From the NCBI GenBank assembly GCA_963771505.1, contig CAVYTO010000002.1, positions 558,001-622,000 on the forward strand: DNA of 64,000 nucleotides. The letters are read 5' to 3'. Both the position numbers and the translations under genes were made by a program. Below, one piece after another: positions 51,436 to 60,522 of the stretch (position 1 is its first letter; every line of letters begins with the position of its first letter). The stretch is from JAJPHW01 sp963771505. GTDB lineage: Bacteria > Acidobacteriota > Terriglobia > Terriglobales > Acidobacteriaceae. The notes under the pieces were generated by a model that saw only the letters and a program-made list of their open reading frames with translations, did not search any database and had not been told where the DNA came from.

Positions 51436-53253
51436 ATGACTCGCTTGCGCAACTTTTCAATTCTGGTTCTTAATTGTTTTCTTCTGCTGCCATTTGCCGC
51501 AGCTCAAAAGAGCACGATCGCCAGTTCCCCGAAGTTTGCACAGATGAGCGAAGAATTCATCCACGAGACGCTGGCCGTCTCGCCCTCCAGCGCGTCGCAG
51601 GCTGGATACCACAAACATGTGGACGCAAAGACCGGCAAGACGATTGAACTGGACGCTCTGCTCGACGACATGAGCCCTGCTGGCATCGCGGAGCAACGGG
51701 CCGTCTATGCCACATGGCGCGAGCGCTTCCACAAAGAAACACCGCTCGAGTCGCTGGCTCCGGAAGACGCCGCCGACTGGCAACTGATCGACGACCAGAT
51801 CGGCCTGAGCTTGCTTGAATTCGACAAGATACAGAATTACAAACATAATCCCACCGTCTATGTAGAACTGCTCGGCGAAGCGCTGTTCCAGCCGCTGACC
51901 GACGAATACGCGCCCAAGGATGTGCGGCTGGGCCACGTCATTTCACGGATCACTCAAATTCCCCGCTTCCTCGATCAGGCGAAGCAGCAACTCGCCGATG
52001 CCGATCCCATCTTCATTAAGGTTGCGCTCGAGGAAAACGATGGCAATATTGCCCTGATTCAAGATACGGTCGCGAAAGAAGTTCCCGCCGGTTCAACCCG
52101 CAAAGCGGATTTCGATAAGAGCGCTCCCGTCGCGGTCGAGGCGCTAAAGAATTTCAACGCATGGATGCGCAGCGACCTCGCCAGGCGCAAGACCGACCGC
52201 ACCTGGCGGCTAGGGAAAGAGTGGTACGCGGAAAAATTCCGGCTGGTGATGGAAACTCCAGTCACGCCCGAGCAAGTGTTGGCTGACGCCGAAGAGCAGC
52301 TAAAAACTAAACGCGCGGAGATGCTCGAACTCGCCCTTCCGCTGCACAAGCAGATGTATCCCGCACACAGCGAACACACCGACATGACCGGCAAAGAGCG
52401 CGAAAACACTATCATCCGCGAAGTGCTCGACAAAATTGCGGACGATCACACAACGCGCGATCAACTAATGGCCACTGTTCAGAACGACCTGGTTGGCATC
52501 CGGCAGTTCATCATCGACAAGAAAATTGTGTCGTTCAAGTCGCGAGACAATTTGAAAGTAATTCCTACGCCTCCTTTTCTACGAGGAAGCTACTCGGTTG
52601 CTGGATTCCACGGCGCGCCGCCCCTTGATCCCACAGCCGAGGCCGAGTTCTGGGTCACGCCGATTGACCCGAAGACGCCAGAAGCAAGGGCTGAGTCGAA
52701 ACTGCGCGAATATAACAATTGGACGCTGCAATGGCTTAGCATCCACGAAGCTCTACCTGGCCACTATGTACAGGCCGAACATGCCAACGACATTCAGCCG
52801 GCAAGCCGGCGCTTGACGCGCGGGTTGTTCAGCAACGGCGCTTATGTTGAAGGATGGGCCGAGTACGGAGCGCAGGTGATGCTGGCCGAAGGCTACGCTA
52901 ACAACGATCCCCGCTACCGGTTGAGTTATTTGAAGGTGTGGCTGCGCGCGACCTGCAATTCCATTCTCGATGTGCGCATGCAGACGATGAACATGACCGA
53001 CGCTGAGGCCATGGACTTGATGATGAAAGACGCCTTCCAAACTCAAGCCGAAGCCGAAGGTAAGTTGGAGCGCGCGAAGTTGACTTCTACCCAGTTACCG
53101 ACTTACTTCGTCGGCACGCGCGAGTGGTGGACGCTTCGCCGGCAATACGAAGCCGCCAAGGGCAAGGATTTTACTCTGATGGAATTCCACGATCGCGCGC
53201 TGGATGAAGGGGCGCTACCGGTTCCGATGTTAGGGAAACTTTTGCTGCCGTAA
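51436..53253 (+). CDS. Secreted DUF885 metallopeptidase-like protein
   Basis: The 605-residue protein has a signal peptide (FSILVLNCFLLLPFAAAQ) and the DUF885 fold. A zinc-binding helix lies at SIHEALPGHYVQAEHAN (HExxxH-type spacing, His about 436), with a downstream Glu in YVEGWAEYGAQVML. DUF885 proteins resemble gluzincin carboxypeptidases; activity on peptides is assumed but rarely shown. It is probably periplasmic. The gene is followed by the convergent DinB gene. Confidence 0.85.
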   Translation: MTRLRNFSILVLNCFLLLPFAAAQKSTIASSPKFAQMSEEFIHETLAVSPSSASQAGYHKHVDAKTGKTIELDALLDDMSPAGIAEQRAVYATWRERFHKETPLESLAPEDAADWQLIDDQIGLSLLEFDKIQNYKHNPTVYVELLGEALFQPLTDEYAPKDVRLGHVISRITQIPRFLDQAKQQLADADPIFIKVALEENDGNIALIQDTVAKEVPAGSTRKADFDKSAPVAVEALKNFNAWMRSDLARRKTDRTWRLGKEWYAEKFRLVMETPVTPEQVLADAEEQLKTKRAEMLELALPLHKQMYPAHSEHTDMTGKERENTIIREVLDKIADDHTTRDQLMATVQNDLVGIRQFIIDKKIVSFKSRDNLKVIPTPPFLRGSYSVAGFHGAPPLDPTAEAEFWVTPIDPKTPEARAESKLREYNNWTLQWLSIHEALPGHYVQAEHANDIQPASRRLTRGLFSNGAYVEGWAEYGAQVMLAEGYANNDPRYRLSYLKVWLRATCNSILDVRMQTMNMTDAEAMDLMMKDAFQTQAEAEGKLERAKLTSTQLPTYFVGTREWWTLRRQYEAAKGKDFTLMEFHDRALDEGALPVPMLGKLLLP

Positions 53254-53272
53254 TCACTCGTTAGCGCTGACC

Positions 53273-53752
53273 CTAACCGGGCCATGCGCCCAGAATGCGC
53301 CGCAACAGCACCAACTCGCCGATGTGATAGGCGTTGTGATCGGCAGCCAGCAAGACTTCGCGCAGAACGGTTTTTTCTTTGTCATGTCCCAGCGAGGCGA
53401 GCAGATCGGTTCCCGGATCGGACACTAATTTTTCGAGAGCATGCAAATCAGAATGGAAGCCCTTCACGCTCTCATCCCATGCATGCTCATCGGGCGGTTC
53501 GGGCGACTTGGGCCAATAGCTATCCGGCCACTTCGGCGATAGATGCTTAGGGTCACGAGTGAATTCAAGAATGTCCCACTGCGCGATTCGCATGTGCTCA
53601 AGCAATTCCCACGCCGAATGCGGGCTGCCTTGAGGACGCTTTCCGCGCAGGTTCGCGGGCATATCTTTTACCGCAGAATCGAATCCGACGTGTGCGCCCT
53701 CTCCTTGCAATAAAAACACGAGATGCTTACGGAGCGATTGGTCATTATTCAC
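53273..53752 (-). CDS. DinB-like four-helix metalloprotein
   Basis: From GTG at 53752 (GAGG four bases upstream) the product has 159 residues. The DinB/YfiT bundle shows HSAWELLEHMRIAQWDILEF with the first metal His and LLAADHNAYHIGELVLLRRI with the HNxxHxGE pair. Members include S-transferases using bacillithiol or mycothiol and proteins of unknown role. The presence of ypdA elsewhere in the window makes a thiol-linked role conceivable. The 44 upstream residues in frame look non-coding. Confidence 0.85.
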   Translation of the reverse strand: MNNDQSLRKHLVFLLQGEGAHVGFDSAVKDMPANLRGKRPQGSPHSAWELLEHMRIAQWDILEFTRDPKHLSPKWPDSYWPKSPEPPDEHAWDESVKGFHSDLHALEKLVSDPGTDLLASLGHDKEKTVLREVLLAADHNAYHIGELVLLRRILGAWPG

Positions 53753-53956
53753 GGTTCCCTCTTTCTTGCCTGGGTTTTGATGTGTCAATCTGCGCCCAGG
53801 ATTTCCCTGGGATGGAAGCAAGATCGCTGCGGGCGAGCAGCTATTGTTCAGCCAGGAAGGGGAAGCGGGTATGTCGAGGAGCAATCACACGGAGGCGCAG
53901 ATGATCTTGGTCGGCTACGTGGCCACGTTATGCCCTGAAAATAAAATAAATAATTC

Positions 53957-54084
53957 TTGACATCGCGCTTGCGTATGTACAAATCTTAGATATGAAACGA
54001 GAAGAAATCGTCTCTTTCACAGCATTTCGGGCGAATATCGTAACCGATGCTTTAAGTCCAGTGCGCTCCGGATTTTACCTCTAA
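53957..54084 (+). other. Promoter-like sequence and 30-codon ORF in an AT-rich gap
   Basis: The 300-base gap 53885-54184 is AT-rich compared with its surroundings. A consensus TTGACA at 53957-53962 is followed 15 bases later by TACAAA, a weak -10. An ATG at 53992 opens a 30-codon frame to 54084 with no clear ribosome-binding site. This is most simply the leader of the gene at 54185, possibly with a leader peptide. Confidence 0.3.
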
Positions 54085-54184
54085 CTCGCTCATCCCCCGT
54101 ATCTTAGCGGCTCGCTTTTTCGTCGGCTCAATAGATCGAATAAGTTACAAACAAAACCAATTTTTTTTCAAGGAGTTCCTTCCC

Positions 54185-54595
54185 ATGAGCTTCCACCAGG
54201 CTCCAAGGTGTTCGCACATCAAGGTATGTGGTTCCACCTGCTTATCGCCGGCTCTTCGCGGCATGAAATTCTGTTTCTTCCACGCTCGCTTCGTCAAAGA
54301 GGCTCAGGCCACGGTCAAACGTCTCAGCAATTCCACGCTCCTAGAGAGCCAGGAAGCCGTTCAGGTCGCCCTCATCGACCTCTACCGCCAGATCCTGCGC
54401 GGCAATCTCGACACTCATCGCGCCGAGCTTCTCTTGCGCACGCTCACCCTTGCCGCCCGCAATGTCCGCCAGACTCAATTTGACCACTTCATTGGACGCG
54501 CCGAAGAGCTTCCCGGCGATCCCACAGATTACGAGGAATCTCCATCGATCGAAGACTACGCTCTTGCCGAACCGGACTCCGCCGCCGCAGATTAG
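54185..54595 (+). CDS. Small Cys-rich protein, acidobacterial type
   Basis: The 136-residue protein has an N-terminal Cys/His cluster: Cys9, His11, Cys15, Cys19, Cys30 and His33, within CSHIKVCGSTCLSPALRG and MKFCFFHAR. This can hold a zinc ion. A helical middle and an acidic tail follow. The CxSPALRG…CxxH pattern recurs in acidobacterial hypothetical proteins as I recall, often in many copies per genome. Function unknown. AAGGAG precedes the ATG. Confidence 0.75.
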   Translation: MSFHQAPRCSHIKVCGSTCLSPALRGMKFCFFHARFVKEAQATVKRLSNSTLLESQEAVQVALIDLYRQILRGNLDTHRAELLLRTLTLAARNVRQTQFDHFIGRAEELPGDPTDYEESPSIEDYALAEPDSAAAD

Positions 54596-54640
54596 CCGAG
54601 CTTCCGTCCGGCGGAGGGGGGCGCGACTGCAAGCTTGACC

Positions 54641-56602
54641 TCAGCTTTCTTCGTTCTCGCGAAGCTTCGCTATCACGCTCAGATCTTCCAACGTTGTGGT
54701 GTCGCCTTTCACTTCCCCGCTGGTGGCTAGTTCACGAAGCAGACGGCGCATGATTTTGCCGCTGCGAGTTTTCGGCAATGAATCGGTAAAGCGAATTTCT
54801 TCGGGACGGGCGAGCGATCCGATTTCTTTGGTTACCCATTTCCGCAATTCGTCTTTGAGTTCTTCGGTGGGCGCTCTTCCCTGCTGAAGAGTTACGAACG
54901 CGGCAATGGCTTGTCCTTTCAGTTCATCCGGACGGCCGACAACGGCCGCCTCGGCCACCGCTTCATGCGCCACCAGGGCTGACTCAACTTCCATTGTGCT
55001 CAAGCGGTGACCGCTTACATTGATGACGTCGTCGACGCGGCCCATGATCCAGAAATATCCGTCTTTATCTTTGCGCGCGCCATCGCCCGTAAAATAAGCC
55101 CCCGGAATCTGCGACCAATACTGCTTAACGTAACGATCGGGATCGCCGTAGATTGTGCGCAACATTCCCGGCCACGGCTTGCGGATAATCAGAAAACCTC
55201 CCGAGCCATCGGGGACGGGGGCGCCATCCATCGTGACGATCTCAGGCGTGATGCCCGGTATTGGCAATGTCGCCGAACCCGGTTTTGTGGCGACAGCTCC
55301 GGGGATGGGCGCGATCATGATGTGCCCTGTTTCGGTTTGCCACCACGTATCGACAATCGGGCAGCGATTGTGCCCGATCACCTCGCGATACCACATCCAC
55401 GCTTCCGGATTGATCGGTTCTCCGACCGTTCCCAGTAAGCGCAGGCTGTCGAGCTTGTGCTTGCGCGGCCATTGCTCGCCCCACCGGACGAAGGTGCGAA
55501 TCGCCGTGGGCGCGGTGTAAAAAATGTTCACCTGGTGTCGCTCGATGATGCTCCAGAATCGATCCGGCTCGGGCGTATTAGGCGCGCCTTCGTACATCAA
55601 CGTTGTGGCGCCGTTCTGCAATGGGCCGTAAACGATATAGCTGTGCCCGGTCACCCATCCGATGTCGGCGGTACACCAGTAAGTGTCTTCGTCTTTTAGG
55701 TCGAACACCCATTTCGTAGTGAGATACGTGCCAACCGAGTAGCCGCCGGTGGTGTGTACGACCCCTTTCGGTTTTCCTGTGGTTCCAGATGTGTAAAGGA
55801 TGTACAACGGATGCTCCGCATCCAGCGGCTCGGCGGGACACTCAGATGAAACCGATTGCATCAATTCATGCCACCAATGGTCGCGTCCGGAATGCATGTT
55901 GATGGTTGTCCCCGAGCGCTTATACACCACCACACTCTTTACGGTTGGGCATGAGTTGAGTGCTTCTTCAACGGCGGGAAAAAGTTTTACCTCGGCACCG
56001 CGGCGGAACGAGCCGTCCTGGGTGACCACTGCCACAGCTTGCGAATCATGGATGCGGTCGACCAGCGCGTTGGATGAAAATCCACCAAAGACCACGGTAT
56101 GAGGCGCGCCAATGCGGGCACACGCGAGCATCGCGATAGCGAGTTCCGGGGTCATGCCCATGTAAATCGCAATGCGATCGCCTTTTTTCACGCCGAGCGA
56201 CTTGAGCACGTTAGCAAATTTGCAAACTTCGGTCAGCAATTGCTGATAAGTAAGTGTGCGCACTTCGCCGGGTTCGCTCTCCCAGATGATCGCCGCTTTG
56301 TTCTTCCGCCAGGTCTGCACATGGCGGTCGAGACAGTTGTAGCTGAGGTTGAGCTGTCCACCGACAAACCATTGTGCCCATGGAGCTTTCCAGTCCAGAA
56401 CGCGGTCCCATTTCTTGAACCAGTGCAATTCTTCCGCGATCTTCCCCCAGAATTCTTCGGGATGCTCAACCGACTCGCGGTAGATCCGGTTGTAATCGTT
56501 GATGCTTTTGATGTGAGCGTGTTCGCGGAATTCGTTGGAGGGTTCGAACCTGCGTTGTTCCTGAAGAATCGAATCGATATTCTGGTTGGAAGATTCCGGC
56601 AT
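54641..56602 (-). CDS. acs: Acetyl-CoA synthetase
   Basis: The 653-residue enzyme is a full-length AMP-forming Acs. It has the N-terminal ACAS_N region, AIYMGMTPELAIAMLACARIGA, the P-loop YTSGTTGKPKGVVHTTGGY split over residues about 265-285, the WWQTETGH acetate pocket with its Trp residues, YFTGDGARKDKDGY and the C-terminal catalytic lysine in PKTRSGKIMRR, the site acetylated by Pat-type enzymes. It activates acetate for the TCA/glyoxylate routes. It stands alone; no actP is nearby. Confidence 0.96.
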   Translation of the reverse strand: MPESSNQNIDSILQEQRRFEPSNEFREHAHIKSINDYNRIYRESVEHPEEFWGKIAEELHWFKKWDRVLDWKAPWAQWFVGGQLNLSYNCLDRHVQTWRKNKAAIIWESEPGEVRTLTYQQLLTEVCKFANVLKSLGVKKGDRIAIYMGMTPELAIAMLACARIGAPHTVVFGGFSSNALVDRIHDSQAVAVVTQDGSFRRGAEVKLFPAVEEALNSCPTVKSVVVYKRSGTTINMHSGRDHWWHELMQSVSSECPAEPLDAEHPLYILYTSGTTGKPKGVVHTTGGYSVGTYLTTKWVFDLKDEDTYWCTADIGWVTGHSYIVYGPLQNGATTLMYEGAPNTPEPDRFWSIIERHQVNIFYTAPTAIRTFVRWGEQWPRKHKLDSLRLLGTVGEPINPEAWMWYREVIGHNRCPIVDTWWQTETGHIMIAPIPGAVATKPGSATLPIPGITPEIVTMDGAPVPDGSGGFLIIRKPWPGMLRTIYGDPDRYVKQYWSQIPGAYFTGDGARKDKDGYFWIMGRVDDVINVSGHRLSTMEVESALVAHEAVAEAAVVGRPDELKGQAIAAFVTLQQGRAPTEELKDELRKWVTKEIGSLARPEEIRFTDSLPKTRSGKIMRRLLRELATSGEVKGDTTTLEDLSVIAKLRENEES

Positions 56603-56722
56603 GACGCTCCTCGAATAAACAAAATGAATGTAGCGAGAGTAAGTTCTGGCACGCGGATTTTACAGGAGTCGGCGAACCGCTGTCGCGGGCAGGCTTGTCG
56701 GGGTTGCCGAGCCGCTTGCGAT

Positions 56723-57154
56723 TCAGTCGTTCAGAAAGCGATTTGCATCTTCTGGTTTCGGCAAAGGGCAAGCATCGTATTTTCCGAATATTCGGTAGCG
56801 GTGGCGCGCGATCGCTCCGTATCCCCAATCGCGCATGAACTTGGGGATGATCGTCAAACCGACCGCCAGAAAGCGCCACGTTCCACCAATCTCACGAAGA
56901 ACGGCGATTGCGGCGTCAGACCGCGTGATGAGCTTTTCGTCTGGCGAGTCCGCATTCATTATCAGGCAAACCGTGCTCAAAGCGTCAGCGTCACGTCGGT
57001 GACGGCCCAGGATTTGCCCGGCAAACGCGCCTTGCAGCGCGGCAAACTTGAATCGCCGGGCGCGGTCGTGGGCAATCACAAACTGCACTGCCCGATTGCA
57101 CAGGCCGCACACTCCGTCATACAGGATGATTGGATGTGAACGATCAACTGTCAT
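56723..57154 (-). CDS. DCC1-like thiol-disulfide oxidoreductase family (DUF393)
   Basis: From ATG at 57154 the product has 143 residues. The DCC motif reads YDGVCGLCNRAVQFVI with the CxxC pair, followed by FAALQG and LITRSDAAIAVLREIGG and the closing YRIFGKYDACPLP. DUF393 proteins have a thioredoxin-like fold of unproven function. Its ATG overlaps the stop of the NTF2-like gene by four bases, so the two are co-translated. Confidence 0.88.
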   Translation of the reverse strand: MTVDRSHPIILYDGVCGLCNRAVQFVIAHDRARRFKFAALQGAFAGQILGRHRRDADALSTVCLIMNADSPDEKLITRSDAAIAVLREIGGTWRFLAVGLTIIPKFMRDWGYGAIARHRYRIFGKYDACPLPKPEDANRFLND

Positions 57155-57552
57155 CGCAATTGACGATCGTAGTCGTCGCGATCGAAGTGGCCTTCGGAAT
57201 TCGCGATGAGGCCGTCGTCGCCCATCCGCCACTTCTCAAAGCCACTGATACGAACGCTTCTGCCCGTTCCGCCCGGACCGCTATTTGTGCCGAGTAGTGT
57301 CCAGCGATAGATTGGATTGCCCTCCTTGATCGATAGATCGTCCATCGACACTTGAAGGTCGGGGAACGCGACCATGAATGACTTCGCAACCTCGGTGATC
57401 GCGATTCTCCCTATGGCCGGTATACCCGTGTTCACGGTCAGCGAGCCCGTCGGCGAGTAAAACGAAGCCACTTGCGCTGGGTCCTGGCTGCACCATGCGG
57501 ACGTATAGCGGGTCGCAAATTCGCGGAGGGCATTGAGGCTCGAATCAGCCAT
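57151..57552 (-). CDS. SnoaL/NTF2-like protein
   Basis: The 133-residue protein has the cone-like NTF2 fold features: LREFATRYTSAWCSQDPAQVASFYSPTGSL, then AITEVAKSFMVAFPDLQVSMDDL and a final GFEKWRMGDDGLIANSEGHFD. Members are small ester cyclases, isomerases or binding proteins; no substrate can be inferred. It is the first gene of a two-gene unit with the DCC1-like protein. Confidence 0.85.
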   Translation of the reverse strand: MADSSLNALREFATRYTSAWCSQDPAQVASFYSPTGSLTVNTGIPAIGRIAITEVAKSFMVAFPDLQVSMDDLSIKEGNPIYRWTLLGTNSGPGGTGRSVRISGFEKWRMGDDGLIANSEGHFDRDDYDRQLR

Positions 57553-57815
57553 AACTGGAGAACGACCAACGATTCCTTAGCGCAGCGGTTTGTACAGCAG
57601 GCCGATCACAGTGCAGGTAATCACCCACTCAAGAAAGTATGCAACGCGATTCGAGAATAGTTCATAGTAAAAAACTCCCTCCCATTGCGCCACGCACTTT
57701 ATCACAACGGGAACGCCCGACTGTCAACGGGTCGGTTGGCCGTCACACTTCGCGTCGCAGGCTTTCTGATATATTTGGCAATCACGAATTGAATCCGCAA
57801 CGAGGAGTCGCCCCT

Positions 57816-58292
57816 ATGGCTGGAAAGAGCGTAAATAAAGTCATCCTGATTGGAAATCTGGGCAAAGACCCGGAAGTCAAATTCACTCCGCAGGGAACGC
57901 CTGTGGCCAAGCTCACACTGGCGACCAACGAGCGTTTCAAAGATAAGAGCGGCGAGTGGCAGGACCGCACCGAGTGGCACAATGTCGTGTTATGGCAGCG
58001 TCTGGCGGAGATTGCCGGCGAGTATCTGAAAAAAGGTGGCAAAGTCTACATCGAAGGCCGCTTGCAGACGCGCTCCTGGGACGATAAAACCAGCGGCCAG
58101 AAGAAATACATGACTGAAGTCGTCGGCAGTGATTTGGTCCTGCTGGGTGGGCGCGGAGAAGGTAGCGGTGGAGAGTTTGGTGGCGCTTCCCGTGGCGCAG
58201 CCGCCTCCGGCGGAAACAACTTCGACCAAAGCGCTCACGAAACCGAGCCTGTCGGCTCCGGTCCGATCAGCGACGAGGATATTCCGTTCTAA
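57816..58292 (+). CDS. ssb: Single-stranded DNA-binding protein
   Basis: The 158-residue protein starts MAGKSVNKVILIGNLGKDPE after CGAGGAG. The OB fold covers about 1-112 with the aromatic positions in WQDRTEWHNVVLW and YIEGRLQTRSWDD. A Gly-rich linker leads to the acidic tip DEDIPF that recruits repair and replication proteins. An in-frame extension to 57639 lies in non-coding sequence. Confidence 0.97.
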   Translation: MAGKSVNKVILIGNLGKDPEVKFTPQGTPVAKLTLATNERFKDKSGEWQDRTEWHNVVLWQRLAEIAGEYLKKGGKVYIEGRLQTRSWDDKTSGQKKYMTEVVGSDLVLLGGRGEGSGGEFGGASRGAAASGGNNFDQSAHETEPVGSGPISDEDIPF

Positions 58293-58311
58293 GTGCGTCG
58301 TGGAATTTCGC

Positions 58312-58635
58312 ATGACTGATCTCGCCGAAAAGACGTGTGTTCCCTGCCGCGGCGGAGTGCCGGCGCTCAAAGGCGAGGCGCTGCACAACTTGAGTCACCA
58401 ACTCCCCAATTGGAATGTCGTCGATGAACACCACATCACGCGGACATTCACTTTTCCCGATTTCAAGCAAGCGCTTGATTTCGTGAATCGTGTTGGCGCG
58501 CTCGCCGAACAACAAGGACATCATCCAGATATATTGCTGGCATGGGGCAAAGCTGAAGTCACCCTTTGGACCCACAAAGTAGACGGGCTGACGGAAAGCG
58601 ACTTCATCATGGCCTCAAAGATCGATCGGTTGTAG
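58312..58635 (+). CDS. 4a-hydroxytetrahydrobiopterin dehydratase (pterin carbinolamine dehydratase)
   Basis: The 107-residue protein has the PCD signature: LPNWNVVDEHHITRTFTFPDF, NRVGALAEQQGHHPDILLAWGKAEVTLWTH and GLTESDFIMASKID, with the catalytic HHP group. The N-terminus adds CVPCRGG, as often seen in bacterial forms. It recycles the pterin cofactor of aromatic hydroxylases or acts in molybdopterin-related metabolism. It lies 19 bases after ssb and may share its transcript. Confidence 0.92.
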   Translation: MTDLAEKTCVPCRGGVPALKGEALHNLSHQLPNWNVVDEHHITRTFTFPDFKQALDFVNRVGALAEQQGHHPDILLAWGKAEVTLWTHKVDGLTESDFIMASKIDRL

Positions 58636-58650
58636 ACTCCCCCTCTCAGG

Positions 58651-58679
58651 TTAAATCGCGGATCGTTCCCCGCTATACT
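58651..58679 (+). promoter_or_regulatory. Promoter candidate for cyaY
   Basis: TTAAAT at 58651-58656 and TATACT at 58674-58679 are spaced by 17 bases. The -10 ends nine bases before the cyaY ATG, which would give an almost leaderless mRNA. Confidence 0.45.
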
Positions 58680-58688
58680 GTGTACACG

Positions 58689-59021
58689 ATGATCGATGAA
58701 CAGGAATTCCGCCGAAATGCTGACGCGGCTTTGCACTCCCTCAACCAGAGCCTGATCAAAGCCGAAGAGACGTCGGACTTCGAAGTCGAAGATCAATCGG
58801 GTGCGCTGCATATTTCGTTCGAGGATGGCGCACGGTTCGTGATTTCTCCGAATGCCCCGGTCCAGCAGATATGGATTTCCGCGCTGTCGACCAGTTTCAA
58901 GCTGGATTGGTCGAGCGCGATCGGCGATTTCGTTTTGCCTAAGACTGGAGAAGCCTTGAAGCCCCTGGTCAGCAGATTGATCGGCGAACAGCTCGGCGAA
59001 GACGCGATCGTTTTAAGCTAG
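58689..59021 (+). CDS. cyaY: Frataxin-like iron donor protein CyaY
   Basis: The 110-residue protein matches CyaY/frataxin: MIDEQEFRRNADAALHSLNQSL with acidic ridge residues, DFEVEDQSGALHISFEDG as the first strands, and FVISPNAPVQQIWISALSTSFKLDW with the conserved NxPxxQIWhs pattern. CyaY binds iron and modulates IscS-dependent Fe-S cluster assembly. A longer in-frame extension upstream is not family-like. Confidence 0.9.
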   Translation: MIDEQEFRRNADAALHSLNQSLIKAEETSDFEVEDQSGALHISFEDGARFVISPNAPVQQIWISALSTSFKLDWSSAIGDFVLPKTGEALKPLVSRLIGEQLGEDAIVLS

Positions 59022-59030
59022 GGCCGCCGC

Positions 59031-60098
59031 TCACGCCCCGTTCAGTTTTTTCTTCAGATCTGCGGCAATCTGCTGGCCGTGGAACCGTCCATTCTCGATG
59101 AAAATCTCGTTTGTGCGCGAACCCGCAACGATTACTCCAGCTACATAGATTCCGGCGACATTGCTCTCCAGCGTTTGCGGATCGCATACCGGTCGGCACT
59201 GCTCGGACGAGAGCTCCAGCCCCATGGCCCGCAAAAAATCGTAGTCGGGATGGTAGCCGATCAGCGCAAACACGAAATCGTTCTTGATTGCGATCATGCC
59301 CTCGGAAGTTTTCACCGAAACCGAGTCGGGGACGATTTCTGTCACCTCGGCGTTGAAAATCGCGTTAATTTCGCGGTTCTTAATGCGATTTTCGATGTCC
59401 GGAAGTACCCAGTATTTGACGTGATTGTGCATCTGGGCACCGCGATGGATCAGCGTGACTCGCGCGCCGTGACGCCATAAATCAAGCGATGCAATCGCTG
59501 CCGAATTCTTGCCGCCGATCACGACTACATCGTTGTCGAAGTAAGGATGCGGCTCGTGATAGTAATGCATGACCTTATGAAGGTCTTCGCCGGGCACGTT
59601 TAGCTTGTTGGGCAGGTCGTAGTATCCGATTGAAACGATCAGTTTTCTAGTTTCGTAATCGTAGATCCTGCCGAGCCGGTCGGTGGTGGAAACATGAAAC
59701 GCGCCGTCCTTGCCCGAAACTGACTCTACTTTTTGGTATTGCGCTACCGGCAGTTTGTAGTGCTCGACAACTTTTCTGTAGTACTCCAGCGCTTCAGGGC
59801 GCGTTGGTTTTTGGTTGGAAGTGCTGAAGGGAATGTCGCCAATTTCCAGCAATTCTGGCGTCGTAAAAAAAGTCATGTTCGCCGGATAATTGAATAGCGA
59901 ATTCACCACGCAACCTTTGTCCACGACGAGGACTTTCAGGCCCACTTTTTGCGCTTCGATGCCGCAGGCGAGACCGGTGGGGCCGGCACCGATCACGAGA
60001 ACATCGACTTTAATATCGCGCCGCGCCAGCACCGCCGGCTGCGTAAGCGTGGCGGGTAGTTGAAGTGTTTGCCGAAGTGGTTCGCTGGGCGAAGACAT
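59031..60098 (-). CDS. ypdA: YpdA-type bacillithiol disulfide reductase
   Basis: The 355-residue flavoprotein matches YpdA: the FAD site VLVIGAGPTGLACGIEAQK, then FNYPANMTFFTTPELLEIG, EYYRKVVEHY, the NADPH site VVIGGKNSAAIASLDLWR and GIYVAGVIVAGSRTNEIFIENGRFHG. It lacks the CxxC pair of thioredoxin reductases. YpdA reduces oxidised bacillithiol, implying that this bacterium uses bacillithiol or a similar thiol. It is convergent with cyaY. Confidence 0.93.
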   Translation of the reverse strand: MSSPSEPLRQTLQLPATLTQPAVLARRDIKVDVLVIGAGPTGLACGIEAQKVGLKVLVVDKGCVVNSLFNYPANMTFFTTPELLEIGDIPFSTSNQKPTRPEALEYYRKVVEHYKLPVAQYQKVESVSGKDGAFHVSTTDRLGRIYDYETRKLIVSIGYYDLPNKLNVPGEDLHKVMHYYHEPHPYFDNDVVVIGGKNSAAIASLDLWRHGARVTLIHRGAQMHNHVKYWVLPDIENRIKNREINAIFNAEVTEIVPDSVSVKTSEGMIAIKNDFVFALIGYHPDYDFLRAMGLELSSEQCRPVCDPQTLESNVAGIYVAGVIVAGSRTNEIFIENGRFHGQQIAADLKKKLNGA

Positions 60099-60148
60099 GA
60101 TTCAGATGAAGGAACCCGATTTTAGCATGGGGCTTGCGGTAAGCCTGC

Positions 60149-60469
60149 TTATAAGCTTGCTGCGGATAGCGCGGCAGGTCGCACTTCCCGTGCGATCATG
60201 CGGGAAAGTTTATCCTGAGCAGCCTCAAGGTCGTGGGCGGTTTGCAGGTTCATCCAAAAGGCAGCGCTCGTATCGAAGTAGCGGGCTAGTCGCAATGCTG
60301 TGTCCGCCGAAATGCCCCGACGTTCGTGGACAATTTCGGCGATGCGCGTAACGGGCACACGCAGGTCGAGAGCAAGGCGGTTCATGCTGAGATTCATGGG
60401 TTCCATAAAGTCAGCACGCAAAACCTCGCCGGGATGGATCGGCGGTAGCAGCTTGTTTGTTTTAGGCAT
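60149..60469 (-). CDS. higA: HigA-family antitoxin
   Basis: The 106-residue protein is an XRE-type HigA: PPIHPGEVLRADFMEPMNLS at the start, the helix-turn-helix in MNRLALDLRVPVTRIAEIVHERRGIS, then TALRLARYFDTSAAFWMNLQ. It is expected to neutralise the RNase HigB and repress the operon. It lies 53 bases after higB, in the usual toxin-first order. Confidence 0.93.
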   Translation of the reverse strand: MPKTNKLLPPIHPGEVLRADFMEPMNLSMNRLALDLRVPVTRIAEIVHERRGISADTALRLARYFDTSAAFWMNLQTAHDLEAAQDKLSRMIAREVRPAALSAASL

Positions 60470-60522
60470 TGCATTTCTCTCCGTAATCCGGTCGTGAGAC
60501 CGTAAAAAGACATCCTTCCGCT

